Assembly (NCBI GenBank): GCA_030248215.1
Contig: JASANG010003262.1
Coordinates: forward strand, 216,921-280,920
Reading direction: 5' to 3'
Origin: Enoplolaimus lenunculus
Lineage: Eukaryota > Nematoda > Enoplea > Enoplida > Thoracostomopsidae
DNA length: 64,000 bases
Shown here: in pieces, positions 1 to 9,432 of the stretch
Numbering within the stretch: position 1 is the first letter of the stretch
Layout: each line of letters begins with the position of its first letter
The notes under the pieces: generated by a model
The model's input: only the letters and a program-made list of their open reading frames with translations
Database searches by the model: none
Told to the model about the DNA's origin: nothing
Program-made: the position numbers and the translations under genes

Positions 1-105
1 TCCTCTACCAATTTTGAGTTCAACAAATGCAACAGATAATGAGTTTGAAAATCTTTTACTGACTGATGATAGTCGCCATACAATTTGAGAATATGGACTT
101 TCATT
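1..105 (-). repeat. Partial copy of the CCCGTATTCTCAAAT-ended MITE
   Basis: On the minus strand this reads CATATTCTCAAATTGTATGG, then CGACTATCATCAGTCAGT and TTTTCAAACTC. It is the same end as in the complete copies near 18594 and 35927. It lies in a SACM1L intron and runs off the window edge. Confidence 0.6.
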
Positions 106-279
106 ATAACTCATAGAATTATGCATGCCGAAAATATATACCTTAAGTTTTAATAAAATCCAACACAACAAATTAAGTATTAATGTATTTCATTCAAAAA
201 CTCCATTCGTAGAAATACTACTACTCCGACCACAAAAACTCTCACAAACAATGCATAGTAACAAAAGTAATAAACTTAC

Positions 280-339
280 ATCTGATCGTAAGGCAAATTC
301 GCGCAACACATGAAAATTCCACACAAACCTTTCTTCTGC
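280..339 (-). CDS. SACM1L: SACM1L exon e (60 nt)
   Basis: Acceptor TGTTTCAG, donor GTAAGT, 20 codons. It encodes [20 protein letters not shown], matching the ADQRFVWNGHLLREL block of SACM1L. The following exon is outside the window; bases 1-279 hold intron and part of a MITE. Confidence 0.9.
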
Positions 340-1801
340 CTGAAACAGTCATAAAACATGATGTATATATCATGTATATAGATATATTATATATACTACA
401 CGCATATATATGTATATACATAGATTTATTAACATATGTATATGTAGAGAGATAATAAAGACATTGACCACAACAAGTATTTTACCCTTTCGTGTAACGG
501 CATATGACGGAATTCTGGACTAGTATTTTGAAGACGTTGGAATGAATGTGTGAGGTCATACGTTGTGCTATAGTAATAGCTTTCGGTTTGAAGTACACTG
601 TGCACCATTGCCAGGTACGATTTATTGTCTTGTACCTAAAATAAATCCAATTTTTCAAAAAACTTTGCAAGCTTTTAAATTGTGTGTGGTGGACACAAGG
701 TAGGTTTAGTAAAGTTAACTAGACATTTCACTGGAGGTATGATATATCTTTATATTTGGTCTGGTACAGGTAAACAGATTGCCGAAGTGCGGGCTAAATC
801 TAATGGCAATTATACCGGAACTTGGTGAATTAGTGTATAATTCATTTCTTCTCCGTTATATCTTACTTGTGTTTCATTTAGATGTAGAGTAGTTCGAACA
901 TAAGGAATCACGTCTGTGCCAGTAATTTGCCAAATTGTATGCTCACGAATTTCTCCAATTTTTACTCTTGCTGTAATCACCAGAAGATAATTTCCTAAAA
1001 ACATCGAAATATAAACTATAAACCATATTAATGATTGCCCTAAAGCAATTTAGAGGATGTTCTAATTAACGCATTAAGACGCACCAGCCGCAAGGCTATT
1101 TCTAAACGATAATTATATGCCTGCTAAATATAAATTTTAAATAGATGAAATTAGCAAAGTATACTGACAATGGTTCGACTAGTTTCTACGCCAACGCACC
1201 GGCAATTAATCGAATAACACCTATTATCCCATATATTGTCCGAGATATTGCGTCAGCTGCAATATTTCGATTGCCTTAAACATAAAAATACTGTACGCAT
1301 AATAACACAAACATTGATTCGTGATGTAATACCGTTATTAACCAAGGCACCTGCAATAACCAAAACTACGCATACAACATTGTGCCAGGAGTGACCGGGT
1401 ACCCAAATTCGATTATCTTTCATCAAAAAATCGCAGCCCTTGGGGATACGAAGAAAATTTTTTAAAGTGCTAAGAAACTGAAAAATCGTCATCTTTGACG
1501 TGTCGTCCGGTTTATAGCCTGCTCTTGTACATAGTTCAGTATGCTGCCAATCCCACTTTGCATTCCAGCCCTGAAAATTCTCAAAAATGTGTAATAAGTT
1601 TCTATCTCTTGTTCACAAAACTTTTCATTAGCGAAAAGAAAAACTACGTATATACGTATATATTAATCTCCAATTAGTGTACTGCATCTACTTTCAATCT
1701 GGATTTCGCGGGAAATACGATCAATGGTCAAACATTCGCTGTTAGTGCTGGATCCATCTTTATTTCTCGGTTCGATATAAAATTTGTCGCTTGTAGTAAA
1801 T
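280..1801 (-). CDS. SACM1L: SAC1-type phosphoinositide phosphatase, partial gene (5 exons)
   Basis: Five exons on the minus strand join in phase: 1692-1801, 1200-1256, 867-994, 486-635 and 280-339. The joined product has the N-terminal half of a Sac1 domain: [81 protein letters not shown] and [11 protein letters not shown], each with a close counterpart in animal SACM1L. The family is an ER/Golgi membrane phosphatase that removes phosphate from PI4P and related lipids. The catalytic CX5R motif and the C-terminal membrane segments would lie beyond the left edge, and the start-codon exon was not found upstream of 1801. All introns are GT-AG and shorter than about 450 bp. It runs in the same direction as the PDZ gene to its right. 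Family assignment is firm; orthology to SACM1L rather than another SAC protein is likely. Confidence 0.9.
486..635 (-). CDS. SACM1L: SACM1L exon d (150 nt)
   Basis: Acceptor ATTTTAG, donor GTAAAA, 50 whole codons. It encodes [16 protein letters not shown], then [20 protein letters not shown] and [11 protein letters not shown]. The STTYDLTH...QRL.NTSPEF signature is highly diagnostic of SAC1 phosphatases. Confidence 0.93.
867..994 (-). CDS. SACM1L: SACM1L exon c (128 nt)
   Basis: Acceptor TTTTTAG, donor GTAAGA. It encodes [19 protein letters not shown], then [13 protein letters not shown] and a TTLHLNETQ tail, equivalent to the GNYLIVITKKIKVGEFF and TMLHLTDIQ segments of vertebrate SACM1L. 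It leaves in phase 0. Confidence 0.92.
1200..1256 (-). CDS. SACM1L: SACM1L exon b (57 nt)
   Basis: A short exon between a TTGCAG acceptor and a GTGCGT donor. It encodes [18 protein letters not shown], matching the conserved PIFGILGTIHLVAG stretch of SAC1 proteins. Phases on both sides (2 nt in, 1 nt out) agree with the neighbouring exons. Confidence 0.87.
1692..1801 (-). CDS. SACM1L: SACM1L exon a (N-terminal, 110 nt)
   Basis: Acceptor TTTTAG before 1801, donor GTAGAT after 1692. It enters with one base of a split codon and leaves with one base. It encodes [16 protein letters not shown] followed by a short acidic/serine stretch and [15 protein letters not shown], the start of the Sac1 N-terminal subdomain. 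An upstream exon with the start codon must exist, but I could not recognise it. Confidence 0.88.
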
Positions 1802-2009
1802 CTAAAATGATAAAAAATAAAAAGAAAAATCTGGTAAACCATAGCTTCTATGAAATTTCACCGAAACAGTAAATCTATACCATAAATGCCAATGTGCTGT
1901 TGCCCTTGCCGGGTGTTGTTTGGTGGAAAATTATTCATTTATTTTTACGCAGCGTGACAGCACGTGAGACATCCTTGTTCATTAAGTGCAAACGTTGAGA
2001 GGCACGGCT

Positions 2010-2215
2010 ATGTATTCAGTATTGTACTCAACGATAAAAACAGTTGGAGAGGCGAGCTACGTAGTATAATGGTAGAGCGTTTCACTTAAGATCCGTCTGC
2101 CGCTTGTTAGAGACCAACCCCGATTGCCTTCTTTTCTAGTTGCTTCGTTAAAAGGTCCGTAGTCCTAGTTCCTACCAAGACTAACATGTGGCTACGCCGC
2201 GAGTGCAATGAAAAA
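2010..2215 (+). repeat. tRNA-derived SINE, family 1, copy 1
   Basis: It contains GAGCTACGTAGTATAATGG followed by TAGAGCG, a decayed tRNA-type A box (compare the better copy at 7540). An upstream tag (TACTCAACGATAAAAACAG) and a downstream tail (GTTGCTTCGTTAAAAGGTCC) are shared with the other copies. It is probably a SINE because the same tRNA-like head plus unrelated tail recurs three times. Confidence 0.6.
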
Positions 2216-2284
2216 TTGTCTGTGCTATGCACACGGTAAGTTAGGGCCAACTTAAAAGAAAATTGGGTTATGTAAGCATATGCA

Positions 2285-2530
2285 TATTCTTGTCGTATAT
2301 GCGCATATGCTCCACACAGTCAATGACGGAAGCAGTCGGACAGGTGTGCTGCGTGGCATAGTAATAGAGCGTTCGCGTAAAAGTTCAATGTCGCTAGCTC
2401 GAGCAACCCCTTTATATATGCTTGCAATTCCAGCAGCGTGTAAAAAGGTCAAAAATTTACAATCGTAACTTTCCAGATCGGCATTGGGGCTACGCTGTGA
2501 GCGCAATGACAAATTGCCACGGAACTTGAA
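2285..2530 (+). repeat. tRNA-derived SINE, family 1, copy 2
   Basis: A degraded second copy. The tRNA-like head reads GCGTGGCATAGTAATAGAGC and is followed by a tail resembling copy 1 (CCAGCAGCGTGTAAAAAGGTC, then GGCTACGCTGTGAGCGCAATG). It lies 70 bp from copy 1 in the same direction, suggesting a local duplication or an insertion hotspot. Confidence 0.5.
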
Positions 2531-2599
2531 CAGTTCAAAATGGAATGGCCGGTTAAGGGACGACCTTAGTGACAACTAGGCATGTAAGCAAGATATGCT

Positions 2600-4046
2600 C
2601 GTCCATTCAGCGCAAAAGCTGTGAGGCTAAGCGGTTACACAGCATATACAAACGCATGAAAGTAGCATATATACAAATGTATTAATATATTGAAGAACTT
2701 ACAAAAAATAACTATCGTGAACATAAGACAGCTCCATGCAGACAAACTGACTAAAGCAACAGTTATAAATATAGTACTAATATAAATCCCCTCAAAAAGT
2801 AAATAATCTAGACAACTGATGATTTTATGCCGACACAGTATCCTGAACTATTAGTATACCAAGACCAACCTAGCTTTACTGCTATAAAATCTTGTAACGC
2901 TAACTTAATGCCATATTCGCACGTGCAAAGTCTCGGGTTAAGTCAATGTTTGGTCATCCCGAAAAAATTAAAATTTTTAAAATAAATTATTTCTAATATT
3001 TTTTCGTGCTTTTTGTGTTTCTATAGTTTTTGTGTTTTTCATAATATCTGCTCATGGCGTGACTATGTAAATTCATACATTCGCCGCGAACGTTTATTCA
3101 TCAGGCATCCACTTACTTCAGCAATAAAGCCATACATTTGCTAAATCCTCGACTTCTGGTCTCGGTTCCAAACCACCGAGACGCAGAAAACCTGGGCCAA
3201 GGGCTGCCAAATACCGAGACTTACCGAGACCGACACTCTCAACCCTGAGTTGCAACTGCAAGTTTTCCACAGAAACATCGTTTTAATTCTGAATTTCGAC
3301 ATGTCAACTGCTACTTCTCCTAACAAATTTTCAAACAAAACTTGCAGCTGCAAGTTTAAGTGCAAAAAATCACACGTAAAGCAGGCTTCACTTGCAATTT
3401 CTACACTTAAAACCGCTTTCAAAACCTACAACTTCTGTATAGTACTCAGCAAATACAAACCAGTCCAGTCAGCTCATGTTTGAATTAAATCAAGCGTCTG
3501 GAATAAAATATAAAACGTGTCTTCCAATTGGCTAATTAAAATGCGGGTGCCAGGAATTCATGCGTTCACATGTTTGAATAAAATGAAGTGACTTGCAACT
3601 GCGTTCACATGTGTCAAGTAATTTAAATACCACGAATTTCAATAAATAATTTGCAGCAGCACAAACTTCCAAGCAGTGATAAGTTGGGTAGGCTAGGGTA
3701 TGACAGTTTTTAGTTCTGTGTTCCCAGCAGCTTAAAATGAGGGACGCTCCCAGGAGGTTTCGAACTCGGTCGACAGATTATCAGTCCAGAGCGCTATCCT
3801 CTGAGAAACGCCGCCTCACAATCAACAGCAGAGTTTTTCTGTTTTTATGCCTTATAAGAACCTTCTTGGTTCTTCCATGTTTTTACTGCTGCAGCATATG
3901 AAGGAACTACATATGCAGCAGTGATTTTCAATTAGGATATTAATTGTCTCTATACATCCGCATGTCACACAAGCTGTTTTGTGACCAAACTTGCACAAGC
4001 AAGTTGCACATGTAAGTTTTTACTACAAAAGGTTGCACGTGTGAGT
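2600..4046. other. Non-coding AT-rich intergenic DNA with one tRNA-like fossil
   Basis: No exon was recognised. Bases 3240-3365 hold inverted copies of a TTGCAACTGCAAG-like word, which recurs near 3588 and 3985, so this is repeat-derived. A minus-strand tRNA-like segment sits at 3745-3815. Open frames here overlap on both strands and match nothing I know. Confidence 0.5.
3740..3820 (-). repeat. tRNA-like sequence (SINE head or tRNA pseudogene)
   Basis: On the minus strand: TTTCTCAGAGGATAGCGCTC, then GGACTGATAATC, then GAGTTCGAAACCTCC. A-box and B-box consensus are both visible and an Ile-like GAT triplet sits in the anticodon position. The acceptor and T stems do not pair properly, so a functional tRNA is unlikely. 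Confidence 0.5.
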
Positions 4047-4047
4047 A

Positions 4048-4262
4048 GGGCCTGTCCCATATTCTCAAATATATATAGCAACTATCATCAATAAGTAATA
4101 GGCTTTCAAACTATTGCAATTGTTAAAGTTAAAATTATTAAAGTAGCAAAGCAAATGATATGCGGAAAATGGGCTGAGTTTTGAGCTTCAGAAATCACTG
4201 ATTCTAAGGTTATAAGACCCGTTACCAACTGGTGCTAGGTGGTACAAACTTTTGTGTGGTGT
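4048..4262 (+). repeat. MITE with CCCGTATTCTCAAATG-type ends, copy 1
   Basis: Starts with GGGCCTGTCCCATATTCTC and contains the family's core words (AATAGGCTTTCAAACTATTG; GAGCTTCAGAAATCACTGATT; CCGTTACCAACTGGTGCTAG). Its right end is degraded. Confidence 0.6.
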
Positions 4263-4381
4263 TCGTACAAACTTTAACGAATGGATCCAAATTTTAAGAA
4301 TGTTCATAAATCCCACTAGCTAAGTAGTTAGCGTATTACATTATGTTAAAGATTAGGTCCAACTTGTGGCTAAATCACTTA

Positions 4382-4680
4382 TGCGGGGTTCACACTATAA
4401 CTGGGACAGCCTGCCTGAGATACGTTTTGCCTCAATTAGACTATTTTTTAACATGGGACACCTTTCGTTCTCCAATATCACATTCGAGGTATTGCATGCG
4501 AAATCATATGATGTTTTCAAATGTCTGCATACTTAGGTAATATAAACACCCAATTGTCCTGCTGAATATCATATGATACTAAAAAGTGAAATTTGAATTT
4601 ATGCATTTTGAAACTGTTGTTCTGAGCATTTCTGTCAGGAACGATTTGCGAGCGTGTATTAGGTATATCGTATGATATTC
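4382..4680 (+). repeat. Partial DNA-transposon-like repeat (GCGGGGTTCAC family)
   Basis: Begins ATGCGGGGTTCACACTATAAC and shares ordered blocks with 5148-5578 (TATTCGAGGTATTG-like, CTTTCAAATGTCTGCAT-like, CCCAAATTGTCCTG-like). It lacks the right terminal inverted repeat. Confidence 0.6.
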
Positions 4681-5147
4681 GTTGAAATTGTGGAATATCA
4701 TAATGATATTCGCATAATATTACACAGTATCATGTCACATACCGAGTCTTGTACACTTTGAACATTTAAGCGTTGGTTTGTTATATGGGTCATCCACGTT
4801 ATACTGTCTACGCTACAGTAAAAAAATTGAACCCACATGCGAGTCCCTATGTCTTTAATTGCAGTGTTTATAAATGCTACATAAAAGTCCACCACACTAT
4901 GTGTACAACCGGCTGACAACAGAGAGTCCCTCTAAAAGGCGTTTACTTTGACACATTATCGCACATACAGATGCCACTTTGTCAATACGTTATAGAAAGG
5001 ACAGCTGTTTTGTCCTGTGAGTCTGTGAGGACATTTGCTTATTGCATATAAAACACAACTGTGCGAAGGAACTTTTTTTGTCAGACACTGGGTCCAAACA
5101 ATGTCTACATTGTTCCTACTCCCTCAGAAGCGACTACTGCCATATGA

Positions 5148-5578
5148 TGCGGGGTTCACGTTATAACTGGGGCAGCTTGGGCACGTTTCGTCCGTATTAG
5201 ACTATTGGGTAACATTTTGTGTGCTTATAGACCCTGTATCGTATTCAAAAATTCGTATTCGCCTGCTATTACCACGTGCAGGTCACCTTTTGTTTTTCAA
5301 TTTCATATGATATTCGAGGTATTGTCTGCGAATATATTATATATACTTTCAAATGTCTGCATTCTTGAGGTAACATACCCAAATTGTCCTGTTTAATATC
5401 ATGATGCTAGAATTTGAAATTTGAATTTTTAAATTTTGAAGCTGCGGTTCTAAGCGATTTTGTGTCGGAAACGAGTTGCCTGTTGACCCGATTTAAGAGC
5501 CCGAATTTTAACGTTGATGTCGAATCAACAAGGGACAAATCGTGTCCCGCCTGCTCCGGTTATCACGTGAACCCCACA
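5148..5578. repeat. MITE, about 430 bp, GCGGGGTTCACGTTATAAC terminal inverted repeats
   Basis: The left end TGCGGGGTTCACGTTATAAC is answered by the right end, which in reverse complement reads TGTGGGGTTCACGTGATAAC. Between the ends there is no coding capacity. A second start of the same family lies at 5613-5690 and a truncated copy at 4382. It is a non-autonomous DNA transposon of unassigned superfamily. Confidence 0.7.
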
Positions 5579-5789
5579 TGACATTCGAGTTTTAACTGTT
5601 GCCCGATATATTAATGCCTGGTTCACGTTATAACTGGGGTAGCTTGTAACACGTTTTATCAAAGTTGATTCGACGTCAACATAAAATGTGATCTGTAGCG
5701 GTTCTGAAGGCTAGTTTAGTATCATGACATTATACAGGACAATCAAGCTAGTTTACCTCCACTTTGGAGACATGTTCAAACATATCATA

Positions 5790-6297
5790 TGTTTGCCGGA
5801 GGTTCCGGCAATTTCGGTAGTGAAATTTTGCATAATTTTCCTGGCCCATGTATAGAACAGGGCCGGAACGTTTTCCGGCGTGACTGTAATAGAGTAAGCT
5901 GAAGCTTTAAACTATTTTTTGCTTGGGCTTAGGCTGGCTTAGGCTTAGGCTTAGGCTTTGGCTTAGGCTTAGGCTTAGGCTTAGGCTCAGGCTTAGGCAT
6001 AGAAATATGCTTATACTACTGTTCCGGCCCTGTTCTATATATTGACCATTTTCCTATATTTGTCTGTTTAGCGCGTTTCGATTGACTTTTGTCACAATTT
6101 TCATAAAAGAACTGCCGAAATTTGGCAGAAAATTAGCGGGAAACCAAACAACTTAACAACATTTGACAGATATTGGCTACAATTAATTAATTAACCATCA
6201 TTATTACTACTTAACTTCGCCTCACCTCCGGCTCCGGCCCATTTCGTTGACCTCCGGCTCCGGCTCCGGTATTTTTCACCTCCGGTTGCACCCTGCT
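5790..6297. repeat. GGTTGCACCCTG/CCGG-rich element interrupted by a MITE
   Basis: The outer element reads TGCCGGAGGTTCCGGCAATTT on the left and ends in CCGGTTGCACCCTG. A second member at 27612-27772 (TGCAACCGGAA ... GGTTGCACCCTG) is uninterrupted. The TTAGGC-type MITE at 5843-6047 sits inside this copy, so the outer element is older. Confidence 0.6.
5843..6047 (+). repeat. TTAGGC-carrying MITE, copy 1
   Basis: Ends GGCCCATGTATAGAACAGGG and CCTGTTCTATATATTGACC are inverted repeats. After a conserved head (TAATAGAGTAAGCTGAAGC) the middle is an imperfect TTAGGC array of about 100 bp, then ATATGCTTATACTACTGTT. Ten or more copies of this 170-240 bp element lie in the window. Confidence 0.8.
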
Positions 6298-6299
6298 GT

Positions 6300-7520
6300 C
6301 ACTGGCAAACAACATTTGGAATATATGACATTACAGCACAAACAGTAGTTCTCATACGGGTTTACGTTATTTGTATACAAAGCACGGGTACACAGTTTAT
6401 CGCAACATACATGTGTTCCAATGTCACGTGACGCTGTCAGACATATTGTTGAATATCATACCATATTCCAAATTAACAGCATATATGATGATATTCAGCA
6501 AGGCGGAATTGGTGTGTCATATGCTATACTGCTAGTATACGGTTTAAGTGTATCGTATGATATTCCATTTTATGTAGTTTAAAACGTATCATAAAAAATT
6601 TTGCCAAAAGTTGGACATTCCCGACAAAATTTGATTTTTCTTCTATAAAGTAAAAATAATTCAAATGTCAAATTCTAGTAACACACATATATATGCACTT
6701 ATGTCAGAAAGTGTTTTTTGTGTGTAGAGCCTATTTCGAAGAGAGTCAATTTGACTCACCGTTTTCTACAGTGTTTTCACGCTAACAGGTTTTATCGAGC
6801 ACGCTACTATAACATGGCCCAACGGCCGATGAAAAGCAAAGACTTCGACTCGTTGATTCAGTTTAAAACCAATTTGCCTTTATTTCCATTTTTATAATAT
6901 ATTAACCGCCAAAGAATATATATAAATCTGCTTTGCATATATATCGAGTACAAAATTTAAAAATGAGTAAGTAATCTCATAAGCGCTTGTTAGAATTGAA
7001 TGAGACCGTGAGCTCTAAAATTTACCGAATTTTTAAAACCGGTCATCTTCCAACTGTAAGATGCAGAAAATAACCTGCGTTGCTTTTCTTGATGTATTTT
7101 TGTGCTTCAAATCTTTTATGGACCATTGTTTTCATTTGAGGACAACAATTTTCAGTCGCCACAAAACAGTTGTTACAGTTCTCAACGTGCTAAGAAGGAT
7201 GGATGTGGTCAAACGAGAATATAGGATGTTTTGAAGATTAATTGTAATAAAATAACATAGCTAGTAATTTTAGTAATATGCGACGGCTAAATCGTTTGTG
7301 TAAATAGTTCAGTACACCCTATGCATAAGTGCGGACGATATTCTAAAAGCTGTGAACAGAATTGTTGATATGCAATTTTTTCGGACATCAGGAAAGTTGT
7401 TTCGTATATTTGTTTAGACCTGCAAAGTATCCCACCAAAAAATACACAATGAGATAAACGCTGCCGATGGGCTAGTAAGCTTGTGAGACATGCTTGTCCG
7501 GTATGTAAGATTGTGAGACA
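6300..7520. other. Intergenic DNA, nothing recognised
   Basis: AT-rich sequence without long frames, splice-supported exons or clear inverted-repeat ends. Scattered CATATGATATTC-like words echo the GCGGGGTTCAC family further left, so part may be a decayed relative. Confidence 0.4.
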
Positions 7521-7539
7521 TGCTTGTTCGTTATGTGCA

Positions 7540-7800
7540 CATGCAATATAGTGCAGTACACTGCATGTATGTTGGCCGGCAGCATACGGTCGACGTATAC
7601 AGTCGGCGATAAAAGTTGGAGAGGCGGGCTACGTGGCGCAGTGGTAGAGCGCTTGCCCCGAAATCGTAAGGGCGCTATTTCGATCTCCGCTCTGTATTTT
7701 GCTTTTCCAGCTGCTTAGTTAAAAATTTCTGAAGTCCCGGTTCTCACCTAGATTGACACAACTGGAGTAATCAGCCTAATGCAGTGACTGGGACTAGAGG
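7540..7800 (+). repeat. tRNA-derived SINE, family 1, best copy
   Basis: The head GCTACGTGGCGCAGTGGTAG plus AGCGCTTGCC is an excellent A box, and GCTATTTCGATCTCCGC is a recognisable B-box region. The tail starts CCAGCTGCTTAGTTAAAAA, as in the copies at 2010 and 2285. Pol III promoter elements are visible. It is a SINE rather than a tRNA gene because the tail is repeated and the stems are imperfect. Confidence 0.7.
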
Positions 7801-8039
7801 GACACTGATGTTTATTTTGCCTCTCCAAGGGCGCCCCTTATATAACAACTATTATTCACTCTTAATTGACCCCACGTTAGTTGGATTCAACATCCTTCAA
7901 TTTTATACGATTTCTTTTGAGCAGAGCTGACTTGCTTGTTCTGAAGCATTGTTAAGTTTATGCGGGATGTCCGAATGCCTGCTTACATATTTGAGCAGTC
8001 TAGGCCAATTTTTCGCTTTTGTCTGTTTTATGTACTCTA

Positions 8040-8590
8040 ATTAGGACGTGGACTCTGTCCACAAGCGGATTCTAATTAGGAATATAGACTCCTATTTATT
8101 GGGATTCAGCTTGGGGGACGTCTATTATTCGGTCCCTGCTGTAGTGACCCGAATAAGAGGGGGGACTGATATTTATTTGGTCTCTCCAGAGGGTACCCCC
8201 ATTGTTATTCGGTTACGGACTGTTATTTATTTTTCACTTACGCTCCGCCACCCTTCGTACTGATGTATATCCGGTACTGCAACTACTCGGTGAATTAAAC
8301 GCTTATTTATCTTGCGTCAATAGCTTGAGCGATAATACAAGGTTACACTTAGGAATGTACTTTCAAAATTTAAGTACGCCATAATGATTCGAACTCAATT
8401 TTATTTGTCCCTGGAGTCATTTATGCACTACAATTAGGTATAACTGACCTTCATTGACTCTAATTAGGATTTAGGGACTCTATCCGCTTATGGACTCTTA
8501 TTAGGGATACGGACTCCTATTGATTGAGACTTAAAATAGGGACCCCCTCTTATTACCTCATACCCTCTTATTCGGGTCACTACAGTACAG
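8040..8590 (+). repeat. MITE with GTAGTGACCCGAATAAGAGGG ends, plus a fragment of a second copy
   Basis: CTGTAGTGACCCGAATAAGA near 8137 is matched by the inverted TCTTATTCGGGTCACTACAG ending near 8586. The flank 8040-8135 repeats part of the internal sequence (CTAATTAGGA... GGACTCCTATTTATTGGGA), so a fragment of another copy abuts it. A minus-orientation relative occupies 14607-15010. Confidence 0.65.
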
Positions 8591-9158
8591 TTGAATGTTT
8601 CGCTATAGTGAGTATTTATAGCCGTAAACTACGCGGGGCAATGGATTCGTTTTAAATAATAAAGCGCAGTACACTGAACAATGGCCTGTAGTACCTTTCC
8701 CCCACATGAATACAACCTCAGACTCAAATCAGGATTACGTTTTGTAAAAAATAACCTAAGCCCAAACCTTTGCATAAGCCTTTGCCTATTAAGCCAGTGC
8801 CTAAAAGCGTCATAAAGCTTAACCCAAACCGTCGATGGCGGAGTGTATAAGAGCCTGATAACGTTTATACGCTAAATTATAACGACAATGATTACACGTC
8901 AAACTATCAAATCAGTTTTTGTAAGCTGCATTCACGCCCTAAACTAATTAATTTTCAATCGGTGCCAGTTATCCACAACAACAACTGTCATTCGACCAGA
9001 AACCTTTATCCAAGCAGTCCATTTTACCGTCAGGCATAACCAAATTATTCAAATATAACTTCATTACATCACAATGTCTTCTGCCTGTTTAGCCCAACAT
9101 ATATTTTAGCCCCCATAAATTTAAAAACAATCCAAGCATAGATCCTAAACGAAAATTT
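8591..9158. other. Intergenic / probable 3' UTR of the PDZ gene
   Basis: Lies directly downstream (minus strand) of the PDZ-gene stop codon at 9159. I saw no convincing AATAAA signal. Bases 8700-8850 hold a decayed TTAGGC-type MITE (CCTAAGCCCAAACC, GCCTTTGCCTATTAAGCC). Confidence 0.4.
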
Positions 9159-9432
9159 TCACGAATCACCAGCTATAACCAACAGCATCACTCGATCTTT
9201 TACGCTTTTCAGCACATTGACCGCTTCTTGATGTGTCAGTCCAGTCAAAGGTTGACCATTAACGGCTACAATTTGATCACCACGCTTTAGGTGACCCTCA
9301 GCAGCAGCGGCACCTTTAGCAAAAACGGTTTTGACGAACACCGGCAAGTTGCCGTGAGGACTGCCTGCGCCGCCAACCACTGAAAATCCAAGGCCGTCCG
9401 GTCCTTTATGCAGCACAACTTCTTTATGCTTC
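9159..9432 (-). CDS. MPDZ: MPDZ last exon: PDZ13 and stop
   Basis: 274 nt, acceptor TGTTTCAG, one split base in. [57 protein letters not shown] and [20 protein letters not shown] form the canonical last PDZ of MUPP1. GLGF loop and His at helix 2 predict class I binding. Four residues after the domain (AGDS) a TGA ends the protein. Confidence 0.96.

Noticed and set aside
3740-3820. Functional tRNA-Ile gene
   Set aside because: A and B boxes are present but acceptor and T stems do not pair.
4698-4919. Small frames in the 1802-9158 intergenic stretch
   Set aside because: They lack conserved motifs, overlap repeats and show no splice-linked partners.
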